DNA from: Branchipolynoe longqiensis
Lineage: Eukaryota; Annelida; Polychaeta; Phyllodocida; Polynoidae
Length of the DNA stretch: 64,000 nucleotides
Direction: 5' to 3'
NCBI GenBank assembly: GCA_030323885.1
Contig: CM059192.1
Location: forward strand, 69,301,890-69,365,889
Each line of letters opens with the position of its first letter. The first letter of the stretch is position 1. The notes beneath the pieces are model-generated. The model did no database searches and was not told the origin of the DNA. It saw nothing but the letters and a program-made list of their open reading frames with translations. A program made the position numbers and the translations under genes. This document shows, one piece after another, positions 61,386-64,000 of the stretch.

Positions 61386-62124
61386 CATTGGACTATGCAG
61401 CTTTAATAGATATATGTAGGTTGGATCCACTGAAACCACGAGATATAATTTTTAATTGCTGCTGGTTAAATTAAGCACTTTTCTGGGACATAAAACTTTG
61501 GCTAATTTTCCAGGACAAAGGCTTAGTCCACTTACGGCTTAGATCGTGTTAGTCACTTGCGAGATGAGACAGGATTTATCAAAAAGATGATGGTGCGGTT
61601 TCTAGTAGATATTTTATTGTTACGGTCTATATATGAGGTTTCTATGAGACCACACGTTCTTATATATATATATGTTAAAGCCAAAAATATGTTAGCTAAA
61701 AAAATGGCCAATTGAAACAGTACATTTAAAACACAATTTCGTAAAACAAATAATTTGTACTCAATGCATTGTCAATGGCAGTGAGCAATCTCCATACAGA
61801 AAAAGTAAAATATTGATATAACTACACCACCTAGAGACACACCGCTTGGAACACATATAGAAAACATGTTTAACAAAAAGATTATATTAAATTGATAAGG
61901 TTAGGATTTTGGATTTCTATTATTTTCTATGATGTTTTTCACTGCGCGCATTGGCAAACTCAATGGGCGTATGCCTTTGCTTTGCTCCCAACGCCGTTTT
62001 CAGCGCATGCGCAGTCGGAACTGTGATGTAGTCTATTATTACTTAGTGGATGTAAAAGCATGTCTTTCAATTGTCTAGTGCATTAATTACAATTGATCCT
62101 TACCTTTATATTTAAATGGATGGA

Positions 62125-62412
62125 ATGGGATGACCGAATGAGTTGAGCACTTGCTTCCCACGCAGGCGTCATCCCGGCCGAGTCAAGACAATGACTTACC
62201 GAGTTTATATTTGTCGCTACCTAGGCTGGCACAGGATTGGGCAGAAACTGGTTGGGTCAATATTAGGATAATGTGATTGAGTTGGATATTGGGTAATGAT
62301 GCTGGTGGCCCGGTGTCTCCCTTGAACAGCACTATTAAGTCACCACGAATGCACATTATCCTAAATAAGGGTATCGGTCCTGATATGACAATAAATGTTG
62401 CCGGAACACAAC
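62125..62412 (+). mobile_element. Diverged SINE copy
   Basis: GGAATGGGATGACCGAATGA head, GGATAATGTGATTGAGTTGG body and AATGTTGCCGGAACACAAC tail, followed by a C-run. Confidence 0.72.
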
Positions 62413-62619
62413 CCCCCCCCCCCCACACACACACGCACATATACACACACAACCCCCCCCTCCCCTCCCCCCGCTAAAAAAAACCCGCCACCTTCATATT
62501 AGTAGATTTGTAAGAACTTAAAATTAATAATGCAGCAACTTACTCTGCTCAGTCTAGTATTAATCACGATATATATATGTAACACTGAATAGTGTCTGTA
62601 TTAGAAGCAGTGGGGTGGG
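62413..62619. other. C-run, CA repeat and AT-rich spacer
   Basis: No gene is recognised. Confidence 0.4.
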
Positions 62620-62624
62620 TTGGT

Positions 62625-62940
62625 TGGTTGTTGGAGTTTTATATCCTGACGACGACTAAGGTCATATCAGGACAGGTACTGACTTGTGACAGTGCACACA
62701 TATGGCAACTTTATAGTGCTGTACCACTGGGAGACCAAGTCGCCAGCACCATGACCTGATATCCCACTCTGTCATAGTATCTTTACTCTCAGCCAACCAG
62801 TCCTTGCTTCCTTGCCTGGCTAGAAAGTGGCAAGTATCAATTTTTAAGTCATTGGTTTGACTCGACCAGGGTTCGAACCCAATCCCACTATCTACCAAGA
62901 CGGGAAACGGATTCTCAACTCATTCAGCCATCCCGTCCGG
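62625..62940 (-). mobile_element. Near full-length tRNA-derived SINE
   Basis: Tail GTTTTATATCCTGACGACGA, body, B-box complement GGGTTCGAACCC and head end CAGCCATCCCGTCCGG. Confidence 0.87.
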
Positions 62941-63124
62941 AGTGTGGAGTGTGTGTATGTGTGTGTGGGGGGGGGGGGGGGAGGGGTATTGTCTGTTGGT
63001 GCAGGGTTACAACAGCTCACTGTGGGGGCGTGAAGGGCTCTCTTTGGTTTGTCTGGATACGCAATGTATTTTGCATTCAACTCCTGCTCGAGTTACTCAG
63101 CGTACACATGACGCCACCTCTGAG

Positions 63125-63475
63125 ATTCTCTGTGTGCTGAGCTGCTCTGTGTGTGCTGAGCTGCTGTGTGTGTGCTGTGCTGAGCTGCTCTGTGTGTGCT
63201 GAGCTGTTCTGTGTGTGCTGAGGTGCTGTGTGTGTGCTGAGGTGCTGTGTGTGTGCTGAACTGCTCAGTGTGCTAAGTGTGTGCTGAGCTGCTCTGTGTG
63301 CTGAACTGCTCTTTGTGTGTTTAGCTGCTCTTTGTGTGCTGAGCTGCTCATTGTGTCCTGCGCTGCTCAGTGTGTTGAGTGTGTGCTGAGCTGCTCTTTG
63401 TGTGCTTAGCTGCTGTGTGCTGAGCTGCTCAGTGTGTTGAGTGTGTGCTGAGCAGCTGTGTGCTGAGCTGCTCAC
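63125..63475 (+). repeat. TGTGTGCTGAGCTGCTCTG minisatellite (about 19-bp units)
   Basis: About 18 units with deletions and T/C changes. 62941-63124 has a G-run and no gene. Confidence 0.93.
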
Positions 63476-63623
63476 CCCATTCTGTGTTACAGGGAATTAG
63501 CTATAGGGAGCCGGCTGCCTCGCAGACCTGACTCTCCCCACCTCCTCACCCCCTCCCCTCCCCCCTCCCCCATCACTCCCCACATGTGGCACAGCTAAAA
63601 GAATTTTTCAATACGTAACTTCC
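63476..63623. other. Unassigned spacer
   Basis: Pyrimidine-rich near 63530-63580. No gene. Confidence 0.35.
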
Positions 63624-63631
63624 GAGATACC

Positions 63632-63974
63632 AGGGTTGCCGACCCTTACAGTTTTGCCTTAAGGTGTACAATATGTTATGTATTATCACCCTCCGCCGAT
63701 CTTCCGTGTTTTTTGTTGTTTAAAAGAACAAATTTGTATTCCAGTTGAATAATATCTTTTTTCAGCACCGAGGCTGAACTTTCAAATGTTTGCTATCCCC
63801 CTGCAATACCATTAATATAGTAATATTATATAAATCATATGGATTATTGTATCCTAAATGCACCACAGAGCATCTACGATTTTAAACATTTTTCTGGGGG
63901 AATACCCCTAGAGGCCCCAATATAACATCCCTTAAGATCTTCCGGTTTTTCATTTTTCCAATGTTGGCAACCCT
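63632..63974. mobile_element. hAT-like MITE with 8-bp target duplication
   Basis: AGGGTTGCCGACC at the left and TTGGCAACCCT at the right are inverted. Flanks GAGATACC (63624-63631) and GAGATCCC (63975-63982) match at 7 of 8. Confidence 0.82.
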
Positions 63975-64000
63975 GAGATCCCAACGTTAGTATCTACCTG

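Larger units (their letters stand above)
60548..62037 (-). mobile_element. TIR element family T1, copy B, with insertions
   Basis: AATAGACTACATCACGGTTCC at the left and AACTGTGATGTAGTCTATT at the right. The left 320 bp match 11690-12005 inverted, and the right part matches 11225-11370 and the T2 internal block. The LINE-tailed element sits at 60865-61330; 61331-61730 is mixed and includes a CATAGTCCAATG-like MITE end near 61385. Confidence 0.75.

Overview
The window is eukaryotic, intron/intergenic-like DNA dominated by repeats, most likely from a mollusc. The evidence is one phase 1-1 exon with consensus splice sites, no operon-like gene packing, dozens of SINE copies, many MITEs and long simple-sequence arrays. 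The mollusc call rests on a tRNA-headed SINE (about 16742, 25737 and 35815) that I recall as common in molluscan genomes, and on a Ty3/gypsy element whose plan resembles the clam element Steamer. Both are inference from memory.

The only host coding sequence I can support is one 270-bp exon (22763-23032, +). It encodes a complete I-set immunoglobulin domain, possibly the first Ig domain of a Sidekick-type adhesion protein. The rest of the window could be the giant introns of that gene. A broken C2H2 zinc-finger relic may lie at 29900-30262 (-).

The most informative mobile element is a 4.7-kb Ty3/gypsy LTR retrotransposon (39747-44450). It has two identical 131-bp LTRs, a 5-bp target duplication, a tRNA-Leu-type primer site and a recognisable gag-protease-RT-RNaseH-integrase order. 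It is broken by single-base shifts in gag and in RT, and it interrupts a SINE. A small LTR-like element (14423-14925) carries a 72-bp tRNA-like fold in each terminal repeat and sits inside a TIR element (14052-15243).

Other mobile DNA comprises a tRNA-derived SINE family with about 35 copies or fragments, many only tails, whose ends are fixed by a SINE-in-SINE insertion at 26448-26787; LINE 3' ends (9990-10445, 20701-21700); a SINE-like family sharing a LINE tail (32354, 35373, 54756, 60865); a MITE family with 9-bp target duplications (2928, 19437); pogo/mariner-like TA elements; hAT-like 8-bp elements; and several foldback elements.

Simple-sequence DNA is extreme. There is a 3.2-kb composite minisatellite of about 27 units with variable (GT)n spacers (3597-6795), an exact 78-bp minisatellite (34257-34802), a 51-bp minisatellite (36724-37050), and a cluster from 47 to 52 kb with long polypyrimidine, GTG-rich, G-rich and GCCCC tracts. 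A second 1.4-kb polypyrimidine tract lies at 58390-59815. Almost all long open frames over these arrays are composition artefacts.
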